Of a stretch of 64,000 nucleotides of DNA, positions 27,439 to 36,919 are shown in pieces. The DNA is from Lachnospiraceae bacterium JLR.KK008 (lineage in GTDB: Bacteria; Bacillota; Clostridia; Lachnospirales; Lachnospiraceae). Location: NCBI GenBank assembly GCA_037015955.1, contig CP143548.1:2660001-2724000 (forward strand), in the 5' to 3' direction. Every line of letters starts with the position of its first letter. Positions within the stretch are counted from its first letter, which is position 1. A program made the translations under genes and the position numbers. The notes beneath the pieces were generated by a model. It saw only the letters and a list, made by a program, of their open reading frames with translations. It had not been told where the DNA came from and ran no database searches.

Positions 27439-28519
27439 TGACCGCCTTTATCACTTTTTCGATCTCCTCATCCGACAGATAATCCATCATCGGCAGCGAG
27501 ACGACCGTCTGGCAATCCCGCTCAGCGATCGGGAAGGAACCGGCTCCATGGCCCAGATACGAGAGCGCCGGCTGTAAATGCGGCGGCGTGGGAAAATGCA
27601 CATCGGTCTGAATCTCATGATCCTGCATATATTTTCGGAATCCCGCCTGATCCTCCACATTGATGACAAACAGATACCAGATCGGCACCGCGCCCTCCGC
27701 CACTTTGGGCAGTCTGATCCGGGGATTCGTAATCCCCTTCAGATAAGCCTCGGCAATCTTCCTCCGGCTGGCCAGCAATTCTTCCATGTGGCTCAGCTTC
27801 ACCCTCAGCAGTCCCGCCTGCATCTCGTCCAGACGGGAATTAAACCCAAGAACAATATTATGATACTTATAGTCGCTTCCATAATTCCTGAGAGTCTTGA
27901 TCCGTTCAATCAATTCCTGATTACGGGATACGATACCGCCGCCGTCCCCGAAACAGCCAAGATTTTTCGTCGGATAAAAACTGAAAAAGCCGGCATCCCC
28001 GAACAGTCCGGTGTTGACACCCCGGTACGAAGCAAAATGGGACTGCGCACAGTCTTCAAAGAGCATCAGGCCATGCTTTTTACAGATCTCCACGATCCGC
28101 TCCATCCGTGTGGCCTGACCATACAGATGTGTGACGAGCACTGCCTTTGTCCGCTCCGTGATCGCTGCCCCGACCTTGTCCGGGTCCATGTTGTGATATT
28201 CATCCGGTTCCACAAACACCGGAATACCGCCGTTTTGGGTGATGCCCAGCATCGTGGCAATGTAGCCGTTGGACTGTACGATCACTTCGTCGCCATCCGT
28301 TATACCGCAGGCATGAAGGCCAAGCCGGATGGCATTCAGCCCATTGTCCACCCCCGCACAATAACAGTCTCCGCCGAGTGCCTGTGCAAACTCCTCCTCG
28401 AATGCTTCCACTTCTTTTCCGAGAATATACCACCCGCTCTGCAAGACAGAGATTGCTTTCCTGTTATATTCCTCTTCATACAGACGATAACCTCTGATCA
28501 GTTCATTTACCGGTATCAT
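27422..28519 (-). CDS. FdtB-like dTDP-3-keto-sugar aminotransferase (DegT family)
   Basis: This 365-residue PLP enzyme has a lysine (K185) in FFSFYPTKNLGCFGDGG to hold the cofactor, EDCAQSHFASYRG before it, and NSRLDEMQAGLLRVKL after it, as in DegT/DnrJ/EryC1 sugar aminotransferases. Its best-fitting subgroup from memory is FdtB/QdtB, which aminates C3 of dTDP-3-keto-6-deoxyhexoses. The overlap with the FdtA-like gene supports C3. Because a 2,3-dehydratase lies in the same run, the product could also be a 3-amino-2,3,6-trideoxy sugar. The start has AAGGAGG at ideal spacing. Confidence 0.84.
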   Translation of the reverse strand: MIPVNELIRGYRLYEEEYNRKAISVLQSGWYILGKEVEAFEEEFAQALGGDCYCAGVDNGLNAIRLGLHACGITDGDEVIVQSNGYIATMLGITQNGGIPVFVEPDEYHNMDPDKVGAAITERTKAVLVTHLYGQATRMERIVEICKKHGLMLFEDCAQSHFASYRGVNTGLFGDAGFFSFYPTKNLGCFGDGGGIVSRNQELIERIKTLRNYGSDYKYHNIVLGFNSRLDEMQAGLLRVKLSHMEELLASRRKIAEAYLKGITNPRIRLPKVAEGAVPIWYLFVINVEDQAGFRKYMQDHEIQTDVHFPTPPHLQPALSYLGHGAGSFPIAERDCQTVVSLPMMDYLSDEEIEKVIKAVNAYEG

Positions 28520-28531
28520 AATCTGCCTCCT

Positions 28532-29632
28532 TTATCTCACCGACTCTGCGCCCTCTCTGTCAGCGCCTTTCCACACATCCAGGTATTGAGCCGCAATTTT
28601 CTTATAGTCATGAAACGTTTCCACGAACTGCCTCGACTCAAAGCCCCACTGTTCGATCTTGTTTCTGTTTTCGATCACATATTCGATCTGTCTTACGATT
28701 TGTTCCGTATCGGGTTTAATATGGATGACCGGACTTTTTTCCAGTCCAAATTCCTTCAGCGAATTGTGCGAAGCGCCGCCAAGCACGACCTTTCCCTGCG
28801 CCATCCCATAGCAGGCATTCATCCCCCAGCAGTGCTCCTTACACTGATCGACAAGCACATTGGTCTTCCCAAGCACTTCCAGATATTCCTGAAAGGGAAG
28901 ACTGCCACAGACCATCATCTCCACATCATGCGGATATTTCTTTTGCACGATGTCAAACGCCTGCCTGATATAGGCCGTCCCTTTATCCTTTTCCCGCAAA
29001 ATACCATGGTAAAATACGAGCTTCCCGCCCGGCCTGTTCGTCTGATATGGCGTCTTCTCCGCATGAAACGGCAGCGGTATTGTCTTCCTGCAGTTGGGAA
29101 GATGCCGGACTCCTACCGCATACTCATACATAACCGGAATAATGCCGTCCGCAATCCGGTCCACATAACGTTCCGTCCGTCTCGTCATCTCCCGCCGAAG
29201 GCCGCCGCCGGTATACATCTCATGTTTGTCCGGATTATCATCAAACGTATAATATCCCAGCTTACCGTCTCGCCACGCCTCATATAAGGAATAACAGTTT
29301 CCCGCCACATTCACATACAGACTGCCGTTGCGCTCCTTCAGCGTCCTCACCATATAGCTGTTGATATAGGGCCGGTATATACTTTCATGTACCATCTGCA
29401 CGACATCATAGCCTTCCAGCTTCTTCCTGTCAAGCACCGGTTCTATCAGTTTATAATAGATTTTTTTCAGTTTCTTCGTATCACCGGTCCGATAGAGCGG
29501 CAGATCCGCTCCCGGAATCTGTTTCCATCCATCCCCATTGGCCGCCAGAGTGACATCTATGCCAAGCTCCTGCAGCCCCTGCTTCAGGTTCAGATAGAAT
29601 CCGCTGAATTCTCCTGCCAAAAGTACTTTCAT
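28532..29632 (-). CDS. GT-B fold glycosyltransferase, atypical GT4
   Basis: The 366-residue protein looks like a two-domain GT-B enzyme (KVLLAGEFSGFYLNLKQGL at the N-terminus, LVFYHGILREKDKGT at the start of the donor domain). In the donor loop KEHCWGMNACYGMAQGK the first glutamate is present, but the residue eight places later, normally the second Glu of E-x7-E, is Cys. That suggests an altered nucleotide-sugar site. It overlaps the preceding GT4 gene by 4 nt (ATGA) and is 12 nt from the aminotransferase gene. It may use the aminosugar made next door. Confidence 0.7.
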   Translation of the reverse strand: MKVLLAGEFSGFYLNLKQGLQELGIDVTLAANGDGWKQIPGADLPLYRTGDTKKLKKIYYKLIEPVLDRKKLEGYDVVQMVHESIYRPYINSYMVRTLKERNGSLYVNVAGNCYSLYEAWRDGKLGYYTFDDNPDKHEMYTGGGLRREMTRRTERYVDRIADGIIPVMYEYAVGVRHLPNCRKTIPLPFHAEKTPYQTNRPGGKLVFYHGILREKDKGTAYIRQAFDIVQKKYPHDVEMMVCGSLPFQEYLEVLGKTNVLVDQCKEHCWGMNACYGMAQGKVVLGGASHNSLKEFGLEKSPVIHIKPDTEQIVRQIEYVIENRNKIEQWGFESRQFVETFHDYKKIAAQYLDVWKGADREGAESVR

Positions 29633-30693
29633 TCCATCATACCGCTTCCGTCTATATAATCCCGCCAGCTACTCGCCACCGCTTCCTCCGCAAACCGTTC
29701 TCTGATCCGCGCCGCATTCTCTCCCATATGGGCTGCAAAACCGGCATCCTCCGCCATCTGTTCCATCGCCGCCTGCAGACGGGCCGCATCACCGACCGGC
29801 ACGAGTAGTCCATCCTCTCTGTCCCGGATGCACATCGCACTGCCGCCGATCGGACAATCCGTGGAAATGCAGGGCAGTCCCATCGCCATCGCCTCCATCA
29901 GCGAGTTAGATATTCCTTCATAATCAGATGAGAGCACATACATGCCATATGTCTTTATCTTTTCCAGAATGTCACTGCGAAATCCCTCAAAAATAACCTG
30001 ATCTTCTATTTTTAATGCCGCCGCTCTCTCCCGAAGCATCTGCTCCAGCGATCCTTTCCCGAACAGATGAAGCGTATAATCCGGAAAACGCCGCCGGAAA
30101 CCGGCAAACGCTTCCAGCAAAAGCATATGATTTTTCTGCGGCTCCAGTCTGCCCACAGCAGCGATCTTCTTTTCCCTCTGTCCGCTGCTGGGCTCCGGCA
30201 GATCCTTTCTGACCGGATTGGGGATCACAATCCCCCTGCTGCGGATCTTCTCCGGAAAACAATCCCTCGCCTGCTCTGTCTGGAAAACAAATCCCTGGCA
30301 TAAACGGTAAATCAGGTTGCGCAGCTTCGGATAAGAACATCTCTGTGGATCGTTGCGTTCTGATACGATCACCCGGTTTTTCAGTCCAAGGGCCGCCACG
30401 ATCGTAAACAGATTAATCGAAGTGCTGAACGATACGATCCTGCTGTCTCTGTGCCTCCTGAAATAGCGGCGCATCCGCAGGAGCCGCCGGATCTGTACGA
30501 GCGGATTGCCCTGTGAGGGCTGCCCGATCGAGAGCAGCCGCACATCGGGGTGCAGCGCATAGACACTCTCTTCCCCCGCCGTCATCAATATCGTCACTTC
30601 ATCGTCCAGCCGTGCAAAGTGGTTGGCAAGGGTAACGATCACCCGCTCTGCCCCGCCTCCGTGGAGCGCCGACACGACAAAAATTATTTTCAT
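29629..30693 (-). CDS. Glycosyltransferase family 4
   Basis: A 354-residue GT-B enzyme with VSALHGGGAERVI at the N-terminus and EGISNSLMEAMAMGLP as donor site. Together with the proteins at 61518 and 62683 it shares the STDCPxGG and DGLLVPVGD segments, so these three are a paralogous family within the locus. A promoter-like sequence with an extended -10 lies 25-53 nt upstream, so this gene probably begins a transcript carrying the deoxysugar block. Confidence 0.86.
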   Translation of the reverse strand: MKIIFVVSALHGGGAERVIVTLANHFARLDDEVTILMTAGEESVYALHPDVRLLSIGQPSQGNPLVQIRRLLRMRRYFRRHRDSRIVSFSTSINLFTIVAALGLKNRVIVSERNDPQRCSYPKLRNLIYRLCQGFVFQTEQARDCFPEKIRSRGIVIPNPVRKDLPEPSSGQREKKIAAVGRLEPQKNHMLLLEAFAGFRRRFPDYTLHLFGKGSLEQMLRERAAALKIEDQVIFEGFRSDILEKIKTYGMYVLSSDYEGISNSLMEAMAMGLPCISTDCPIGGSAMCIRDREDGLLVPVGDAARLQAAMEQMAEDAGFAAHMGENAARIRERFAEEAVASSWRDYIDGSGMME

Positions 30694-30717
30694 AGGAATT
30701 TTTCTCCATATTTGTCT

Positions 30718-30746
30718 ATTTTAGCATTATCTTCCCTAAAATACAA
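30718..30746 (-). promoter_or_regulatory. Putative sigma-A promoter, extended -10
   Basis: TTGTAT (30741-30746), 17 nt spacer and TAAAAT (30718-30723) preceded by TGC, reading toward the GT4 gene at 30693. The -10 matches five of six positions and is extended; the -35 matches three of six. It lies in a 122 nt gap, the only large break between 38.3 and 10.7 kb. Confidence 0.5.
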
Positions 30747-30815
30747 CAACCGCTGCCGACAAACGCCTGAATGAACAGACCGTAAACGCTCATCCGCCAC
30801 CCTCACGCCATTCAT

Positions 30816-31859
30816 TTACTGAGCCCGGTAAATGTCCAGAATCTTGTCTATATTATTGTCTATATTAAAATCCTGCCGTATTTTTTCCATACCGCATGTC
30901 CCAAGGCGGCGGCGCAGCGTTTCCGATGCCAGCATTTTCTCCAGCGCCTTTTTCAGTCCCGCCACATCGCCCGCCTCGCATAGCAGACCGTTCTCCCCGT
31001 CCGAAATAATATGGGGAATCCCGCCGACATAAGTGGAAATGACCGCCAGACCATATGACATCGCTTCCAGCACGGACATCGGCATCCCCTCATGATACGT
31101 AGGCAGTACATAGACGCTGTATTCCTGCAAAAGCGCATCCTTCTCCTTATCTCTGACCCAGCCGGCAAAAGTGACATGATCGGCGATCCCTGCTTCCCTG
31201 CATAGCCGCTCGGCCTGCTCCCGCTCTCCGTCGCCCCCGAAGCAGACATGGACATCGGGATATTTTTGCAGAATCTCCGGCAGCGCCGAGATCAGATCAT
31301 AAGTACCTTTGCGTTGCCCCAAAATACCGAGAAACAGCAGTTTCCTGCTGCCATAGTCTTTTTCATAAGGCGGCGGCAGCTTCACCGCATTATAGATCAC
31401 ACGAATCTTCCTCTCCTCGCAGATAAATTCTGACAGAAATGCTTTCCAGTCCTGCGAAAGGGCAATGACTGTGTCAGCCAGGGCAAAGATCTCTCTCACT
31501 TCCCGCTTTTGTCTCTCATTACACCGCTCTTTGTAAAACAAGTCAAACGTGCTCCCGTGCATATGGATGATGATCTTCTTCTTTTCCTTACTGGCTCTTC
31601 TGATAAAGACCTCTTTCCGGTAAAAGCTGTTGTCCGCCGACATATGCACATGCAAAATCTCATTCTCTCTGATCAGGCGCTCAAAACGAAGGCGGGCCCT
31701 GACCGCCACATACAGCTTTTTCAGTTTGGAACCATCCTCCATCGTCGGCAGATAGGTCAGATCGCACAGTCTGTCCAGTCCCGCGTCATAATAACTGTTG
31801 ACGACGCTCGACACCCCGCCGCGCACTGTCCTCCCCGCACCTATCATCAATACCTTCAT
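30816..31859 (-). CDS. Glycosyltransferase family 4
   Basis: I use ATG 31859, preceded by GAGGAGAGAAGAA; the frame extends to 31919 but would then overlap the neighbour and lacks a ribosome site. The 347-residue protein has IGAGRTVRGGVSSVV at the N-terminus and HEGMPMSVLEAMSYG as donor site. It is the last gene of the acetylation/uronate block, 56 nt from the SGNH gene, and may add a residue to that polymer. Confidence 0.86.
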   Translation of the reverse strand: MKVLMIGAGRTVRGGVSSVVNSYYDAGLDRLCDLTYLPTMEDGSKLKKLYVAVRARLRFERLIRENEILHVHMSADNSFYRKEVFIRRASKEKKKIIIHMHGSTFDLFYKERCNERQKREVREIFALADTVIALSQDWKAFLSEFICEERKIRVIYNAVKLPPPYEKDYGSRKLLFLGILGQRKGTYDLISALPEILQKYPDVHVCFGGDGEREQAERLCREAGIADHVTFAGWVRDKEKDALLQEYSVYVLPTYHEGMPMSVLEAMSYGLAVISTYVGGIPHIISDGENGLLCEAGDVAGLKKALEKMLASETLRRRLGTCGMEKIRQDFNIDNNIDKILDIYRAQ

Positions 31860-31915
31860 TTCTTCTCTCCTCATAGTCAGGCCAGAGCAACTCGTCTCGC
31901 CGAATCTGTTCTCTC

Positions 31916-33220
31916 TCATTCTTTTTCCGCAAAATCCGTCTCCCGGATAAAGACTTTCTCATGTAACAGTTCCCCGGTCCCGCTGTCCCTCACCTGTATG
32001 TGAATCCCCTCTGTCTCCTGCGCGGCCCCTACAGTTTCCAATCCCTGCAGAAGCATTTCAATGACAATCATGTCAGTTTCTTCCGACCCGCCGGGATTTT
32101 CTGACAGGAACTCCTGGGCAGCAGCGACAGTGACGGTAAAATCCTCGTCGTTACACAGCATCAGATATACTTTCAGATCGTCCTCATCGGCCAGCGCAGC
32201 CAGTTTTTCCTCATAATAGCTGTCATAATCTGTTTTCCATGCTGCAAAAGAAGCATCTGTCCTGCGGTCTGTCAGCTCATAGTGATCGCAGAGATACCTG
32301 CCAAGATATTTCGTCATCTTCTGCGCGCCCAGCGCGTTCATATGTTCCTTATCCGCAAAATCGGTGTAGGGGTTCCAGAGCTGCGTTTCGATCAGGTCCA
32401 GAAACGGCAGACTGTGTTTCTCCGCAAAATCCGCCGCCAGCTCTCTGTCCACCGCACGGTCCGCCATCAGCACTTCGTCCGTATTGCCTAGAGGAAACGG
32501 GAGGTAGACGAGCACAACCGCAATCCCCCGCTCCTGGCACATGGACGTTATTTTCTCCAGATATTGCACCCCTGTGTCAGAACTTTCCCCATTATTCACA
32601 CTGCCATTGTCCGCCTCCACAGCCGCCGTTTCCTCATAGGCAGCCACCCGGCGGTTGGTGATCGCTCCTTTTTCCGTGGAATATTCCACCCGGAAATCAC
32701 CGGCGCCCAGCTCGTCCCAGCGGTTGTGATAGACCGAGTAGGGAAACAGCAATTCCTTCCGATACATTCTGTCCTGCTGGAGGTCCAGCACCGCCCGAAT
32801 CTTACGCAGAGAAAAGGGTATGGAATCCATCGTCGTATGAGAAAAATTGATCCCTGTCTGATCGCTGCGCATTTTTTCACTTCTGCCCAGCATAAACACA
32901 TCGATAACCACAACTTTCGGCGTCGTATAATTCAGGGCATCTTCCAGCGCGTAATAAGACTCCGGAATATAGTGCCCGTATCTTCCCATATTATAAGACG
33001 CGATGCCATACTGCGCATACAATTCCATCGGCAGTATGCCGTTTACCATATGACTGTTGCCGACGAACAAAATATCATACTCTCCGCCTCTCTCGTACAA
33101 CTCGGTATTTCTGGCGGCCGCCTCCTTGCGCATCGTCAGCCGTTCCAGCCAGTAAAACCCCGTCGCCAGCAACAGCAGCACCATGCTTATATGAATTAGA
33201 CAAATCCATCGTTTTCTCAT
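31916..33220 (-). CDS. AlgJ/AlgX-like SGNH-fold protein, membrane anchored
   Basis: The 434-residue protein has one N-terminal membrane helix (about 6-25) and an outside domain with the SGNH elements: nucleophile Ser56 in VGNSH, and Asp290/His293 in DKEHMNALG. Proteins of this kind work with MBOAT acyltransferases: the MBOAT moves an acetyl group through the membrane and the SGNH protein places it on the polymer, as AlgI and AlgX/AlgJ do for alginate. The MBOAT gene is next door, 20 nt upstream. The residues 195-215 are low-complexity acidic. No lipobox. Confidence 0.74.
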   Translation of the reverse strand: MRKRWICLIHISMVLLLLATGFYWLERLTMRKEAAARNTELYERGGEYDILFVGNSHMVNGILPMELYAQYGIASYNMGRYGHYIPESYYALEDALNYTTPKVVVIDVFMLGRSEKMRSDQTGINFSHTTMDSIPFSLRKIRAVLDLQQDRMYRKELLFPYSVYHNRWDELGAGDFRVEYSTEKGAITNRRVAAYEETAAVEADNGSVNNGESSDTGVQYLEKITSMCQERGIAVVLVYLPFPLGNTDEVLMADRAVDRELAADFAEKHSLPFLDLIETQLWNPYTDFADKEHMNALGAQKMTKYLGRYLCDHYELTDRRTDASFAAWKTDYDSYYEEKLAALADEDDLKVYLMLCNDEDFTVTVAAAQEFLSENPGGSEETDMIVIEMLLQGLETVGAAQETEGIHIQVRDSGTGELLHEKVFIRETDFAEKE

Positions 33221-33240
33221 TTTCCCGTCTCGTTCTCTCT

Positions 33241-34734
33241 TTAAAACTGAAAATAAATAAAGCCCGACTCCTCAAAGCCCACACCCCAGACTCCGACAAG
33301 TGTGATTAACAAAATAGAACCGGCAAACACCAGATAACGGAACCAATAATCCTGTTCCAGCAAAATCTTTCTGATACAGATGCCCTTATATTTCATGACA
33401 TCGGCGGCCATCAGGAGTACGAGCGATACAACCATCACCTGAAAACTTTTCATCGACAGGCCAAGCTCGTACAGGGAACCGTCGAATAAGATCCAGGGAT
33501 TGTGCACGGTACAGATACTTTTGACGATCGCCAGAGCATGTCCGATCGTTTCCGCCCGGAAAAAGAGCCATGAGACATCGACAAGGAAAAAGGTGAAGAG
33601 CGCCGACGCCATCCGGTTGGCAAGGCTGTGCGGATGAAGATGGAAGAGTTTTACGAGTCGTTCCCGCAGAGGCCGGCACAGTGCGCCAACGATCTGATAG
33701 AGACCGTTCAGACCGCCCCAGATCACGAAAGTCCAGCCGGCCCCATGCCACAGACCGCTGACACAGAAAACAATCAGCACATTGATATATTTTCTCACCT
33801 GCCCTTTCCGGCTGCCGCCAAGCGGAATATACAGATAATCCTTAAACCATGAGGACAGAGAGATGTGCCATCTCCGCCAGAATTCGGCCACACTGCACGA
33901 AAGATAAGGGGCATCGAAATTCTCCATCAGTGTAAAGCCCATAATTTTAGCCGCGCCCAGCGCTATGATGGAATATCCGGCAAAGTCACAATAGATCTGA
34001 AATGCAAACAGGACTGTAGCCACGACCAGATACATGCCTGTATATGTCTCGTAAGCGCCATACACCGTATTGACAATAATCGCAATCCGGTCCGCCAGCA
34101 CCAGCTTCAGAAAGTAGCCCCATATCATGATCAGCAGACCTTCTCTCGCCCTCGCATAGTCAAACCGGTGTGCTTCCCGCAGCTGGGAGAGCAGATTACC
34201 CGCCCTCTCGATTGGTCCCGCCACCAACTGGGGAAAGAATGAGACAAACAGCGCATATTGTATGAAGTTTTTCTCCGCCGCAATCCGCTCCCGATATACG
34301 TCGATCGTATAGCCCAGGGCCTGAAACGTATAAAAGGAAATGCCTACCGGCAGCAGCAGATCGACTGCCGGCAGTTTTATCGAGATACCGGTATACTGCA
34401 ACAGCGACTGCACATTGGCAGCCGCGAAGCTATAATATTTGAATAAAAACAAAATGGACAGGTTGATCACCAGACTGCCTGCCACACAACATTTTCTGTA
34501 AAGTATCTTCCTGTGCTCATCCGGCAGCCGCCCTGCCCGTTCGAGCAGACAGCCACATCCATAAGTAACAATCGTGGAAAACAGGATCAGAAGCAGATAA
34601 CCGGCATTCCAGCACATGTAAAAATAATAGCTGGCGCCAAGCAGCCACAGACTCTTCAGACGCCTGGGCATTACAAAATACAGAAATGCCACGACCGGAA
34701 AAAAGAGGATAAAATCTATCGAGTTAAAAAGCAT
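33241..34734 (-). CDS. MBOAT-family O-acyltransferase (AlgI/DltB-like)
   Basis: A 497-residue membrane protein with about ten to twelve helices. The two expected histidines are present: H290 in FWRRWHISLSSWF and H330 in SGLWHGAGWTF, the latter being the catalytic one in AlgI. YLYIPLGGSRKG between them is a family hallmark. It should move acetyl groups to the outside for O-acetylation of a glycan. Its neighbours are an AlgJ/X-like SGNH protein and a heparinase/alginate-lyase-like protein, so acetylation of a uronate polymer is more likely than D-alanylation. GGAGG precedes the start. Confidence 0.9.
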   Translation of the reverse strand: MLFNSIDFILFFPVVAFLYFVMPRRLKSLWLLGASYYFYMCWNAGYLLLILFSTIVTYGCGCLLERAGRLPDEHRKILYRKCCVAGSLVINLSILFLFKYYSFAAANVQSLLQYTGISIKLPAVDLLLPVGISFYTFQALGYTIDVYRERIAAEKNFIQYALFVSFFPQLVAGPIERAGNLLSQLREAHRFDYARAREGLLIMIWGYFLKLVLADRIAIIVNTVYGAYETYTGMYLVVATVLFAFQIYCDFAGYSIIALGAAKIMGFTLMENFDAPYLSCSVAEFWRRWHISLSSWFKDYLYIPLGGSRKGQVRKYINVLIVFCVSGLWHGAGWTFVIWGGLNGLYQIVGALCRPLRERLVKLFHLHPHSLANRMASALFTFFLVDVSWLFFRAETIGHALAIVKSICTVHNPWILFDGSLYELGLSMKSFQVMVVSLVLLMAADVMKYKGICIRKILLEQDYWFRYLVFAGSILLITLVGVWGVGFEESGFIYFQF

Positions 34735-34737
34735 CTT

Positions 34738-36918
34738 CTATCCCTCCCACTGTATCGTCGTCACGATCGTCAGCTCATGCGCTGTCTTTCCACTGATCTG
34801 AATCCTCCGGGTACGCTCCCTGCACCCATAGCGCGCCGACACCCAGCCGTCACTCCACCGAAACGCTGCCGGAGTCAGATCGTCCCCCTGCCGCCCGGCC
34901 TGAAACGTCATACGAATCCGCTGCGGCGGCTTCGCACACTGCACTTCCCCGCAAGGCGCAAGCACGACGCAGGACCCACTCTCTTCCACCGGTCTATAAC
35001 AGTCGGAAAGCAGATAATTCACTGTATAAGCCGTCTCCCTTTCCACGTGAAGCAGCCTGTCGCAGATCGTAAGACTGCCCTGTCCGTCAAAGATAACTTT
35101 GCGCCTGTGAATGACCGGTCTGTATCCGTCGTGCTCCGCTTCCACATATTGTGCGTCTGTGCTTTTCCGTGCATTTTCTGAGCCCATCGCACATGCTGTG
35201 CGCGCGTCTTCTTCCGCCCCGTCGTCTCTTTCTTTACTGCCGCCGCTTCCCTGTTCCCAGCAGTTTCCGACCGGCAGATTATGGCTCAGGAGCGTCGTCT
35301 GCGCCCGTTTTCCCCACAGGAAAGCGCCGCGCATCTCCGACTGGTCTTTCTCATCCACCGTAACAGTATTGTGCATCTGCGTACTGCGGAAAAGATTTCT
35401 GCTCTCCAGATCCGTGTGATACAGACAGGTCCCGGCGTCTGCAAATACCGGTTTTCCGTCCAGATACATCTGGAAGCTGAGCGCGTCCGCATGTCCGTGA
35501 GCTGCGATACTGCCAAATCCGAGCGCACCATGGTCGATGCCGATCAGCGCTCTGCCATCCCCGCTCTTAAGCAGACTGACGCCGCCCTCCGCATAACAGA
35601 CACTCTTTTCATTTCCGTAATATGGCTTCCCGGCCACCTTACCGATCAGCGATTCCGGTACGATCCGAAGCAATGTCGTGTCTGTAATCTCCGGCACATA
35701 CCGCTGCGGCAGTACGATGCTCATGAGCTGTAGCACATATTGATAATGGCTGCGGCCGGAACCGCCGCCGCGGCCCGCCTCTTCCCTGTCCTGTATTCCC
35801 TGCAGGTCGAGAATCTTTCCCTCATCATCGTCGCCAAACACCACGGTCTCGCCATGTCTGCCCTGACAATCCGACAGATAACGGCTCATCCTGCCGAGCG
35901 TATTGCGCCAGCTCTGAGGAATGGATCTGTTATTGACTTTCATAGTCAACAACAGCAGGCCTACCGCCTCCATAAAAAACGACTGATAGTGCAGCGACAC
36001 TTCTTTGTTTACACCGTCCCGGTAATTCTGCCTGTCGATCTCACACTGCAAAATCGCCACGGACAGCTCGTACCATGCTTCCTCCCCCATCACAAGCCCG
36101 GCAATGCCAATCGCAGCCGCCTCCACAATCACATGATTATTCGCCGAGGAGTACCGGGAATAATGGCCGCAAAGGTACATCGTCATATTGATGATCCCAT
36201 TGCAAAGCTCTTCCCGCAGGGCTCTGGTTTTTTCCACCGCCCCTGTCCGCGCGCTTTCGCTTTCTGCCTGTTCCCTGAAACAGGCCTGCTCGAGAAATCC
36301 GAGCGTATAAATCCAGTTAATATCGCGTATGGCGGTCTCCATGACGCTCGTCCAGGATATACCGTGCAGAAAAGGATTCTCCCGGTTCCAGTCCCTGAAT
36401 AAATCTGACAGTTCTGTCAAAAATTTGTCATTTCCCGTCCAAAAATAATGGCCCGCAAGCAGGGCAAATTGAAAATGCCGGTTCAGCTCCCAGTTCGTCC
36501 TTGCATCACCGATGTCATCCCGCTGTTTGTACTGCAAATCATAAGAAAATGTCAGTGGCCACCGATTCTCTGTCTGAAAGCCACTGTGCCAGTCTTTTTT
36601 ATGTGTACAATAATCATAGCCGCCGAGCAGTGGTATCGCTCCGGGCTGCGGCTCTGACCGTTTTGACAGGTCCGCCTGTCTGTGCTGATCGTCATTGTGG
36701 CTGTCCTCTCCGCCCGGTCCCCATGCCATCGGCAGTCTGTCTCTGTGAAAGGTCAGCGCCTCTGCGCCACGGTAAAACAGACTTTGCGTAACCGGTATAT
36801 GTTGTTTTCCAAACGTCTTCTTTTCCGCCCGTTCCAGCCTTTTCTGACCAATACGCCAGAAAATTTCTTTTCCGCTCATCGCCCGCAGCCGGTTCAGATA
36901 CCATCTGACATCCGCCAT
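34738..36918 (-). CDS. Heparinase II/III (alginate lyase-like) family protein
   Basis: The 726-residue protein has the N-terminal alpha-barrel opening seen in polysaccharide-locus members (VRWYLNRLRAMSGKEIFWRI) and a central heparinase II/III region with YSSANNHVIVEAAA near 255 and HGALGFGSIAAHGHADALSF near 465, containing the catalytic-type His and Tyr positions. The C-terminal part is strand-rich. These enzymes cleave uronate linkages by beta-elimination; in synthetic loci they may trim or release the polymer. No signal peptide is visible, so export or a cytoplasmic role is unclear. Residues 570-600 form a hydrophilic insert rich in Glu and Gly. It is separated by 1 nt from the GDP-mannose dehydrogenase gene. 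Confidence 0.82.
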   Translation of the reverse strand: MADVRWYLNRLRAMSGKEIFWRIGQKRLERAEKKTFGKQHIPVTQSLFYRGAEALTFHRDRLPMAWGPGGEDSHNDDQHRQADLSKRSEPQPGAIPLLGGYDYCTHKKDWHSGFQTENRWPLTFSYDLQYKQRDDIGDARTNWELNRHFQFALLAGHYFWTGNDKFLTELSDLFRDWNRENPFLHGISWTSVMETAIRDINWIYTLGFLEQACFREQAESESARTGAVEKTRALREELCNGIINMTMYLCGHYSRYSSANNHVIVEAAAIGIAGLVMGEEAWYELSVAILQCEIDRQNYRDGVNKEVSLHYQSFFMEAVGLLLLTMKVNNRSIPQSWRNTLGRMSRYLSDCQGRHGETVVFGDDDEGKILDLQGIQDREEAGRGGGSGRSHYQYVLQLMSIVLPQRYVPEITDTTLLRIVPESLIGKVAGKPYYGNEKSVCYAEGGVSLLKSGDGRALIGIDHGALGFGSIAAHGHADALSFQMYLDGKPVFADAGTCLYHTDLESRNLFRSTQMHNTVTVDEKDQSEMRGAFLWGKRAQTTLLSHNLPVGNCWEQGSGGSKERDDGAEEDARTACAMGSENARKSTDAQYVEAEHDGYRPVIHRRKVIFDGQGSLTICDRLLHVERETAYTVNYLLSDCYRPVEESGSCVVLAPCGEVQCAKPPQRIRMTFQAGRQGDDLTPAAFRWSDGWVSARYGCRERTRRIQISGKTAHELTIVTTIQWEG

Positions 36919-36919
36919 G

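Noticed and set aside
27578-29287. A 569-codon open frame on the plus strand
   Set aside because: It lies antisense to the aminotransferase and GT genes, whose family motifs are clear. Its translation shows no family motif and it has no good ribosome site.
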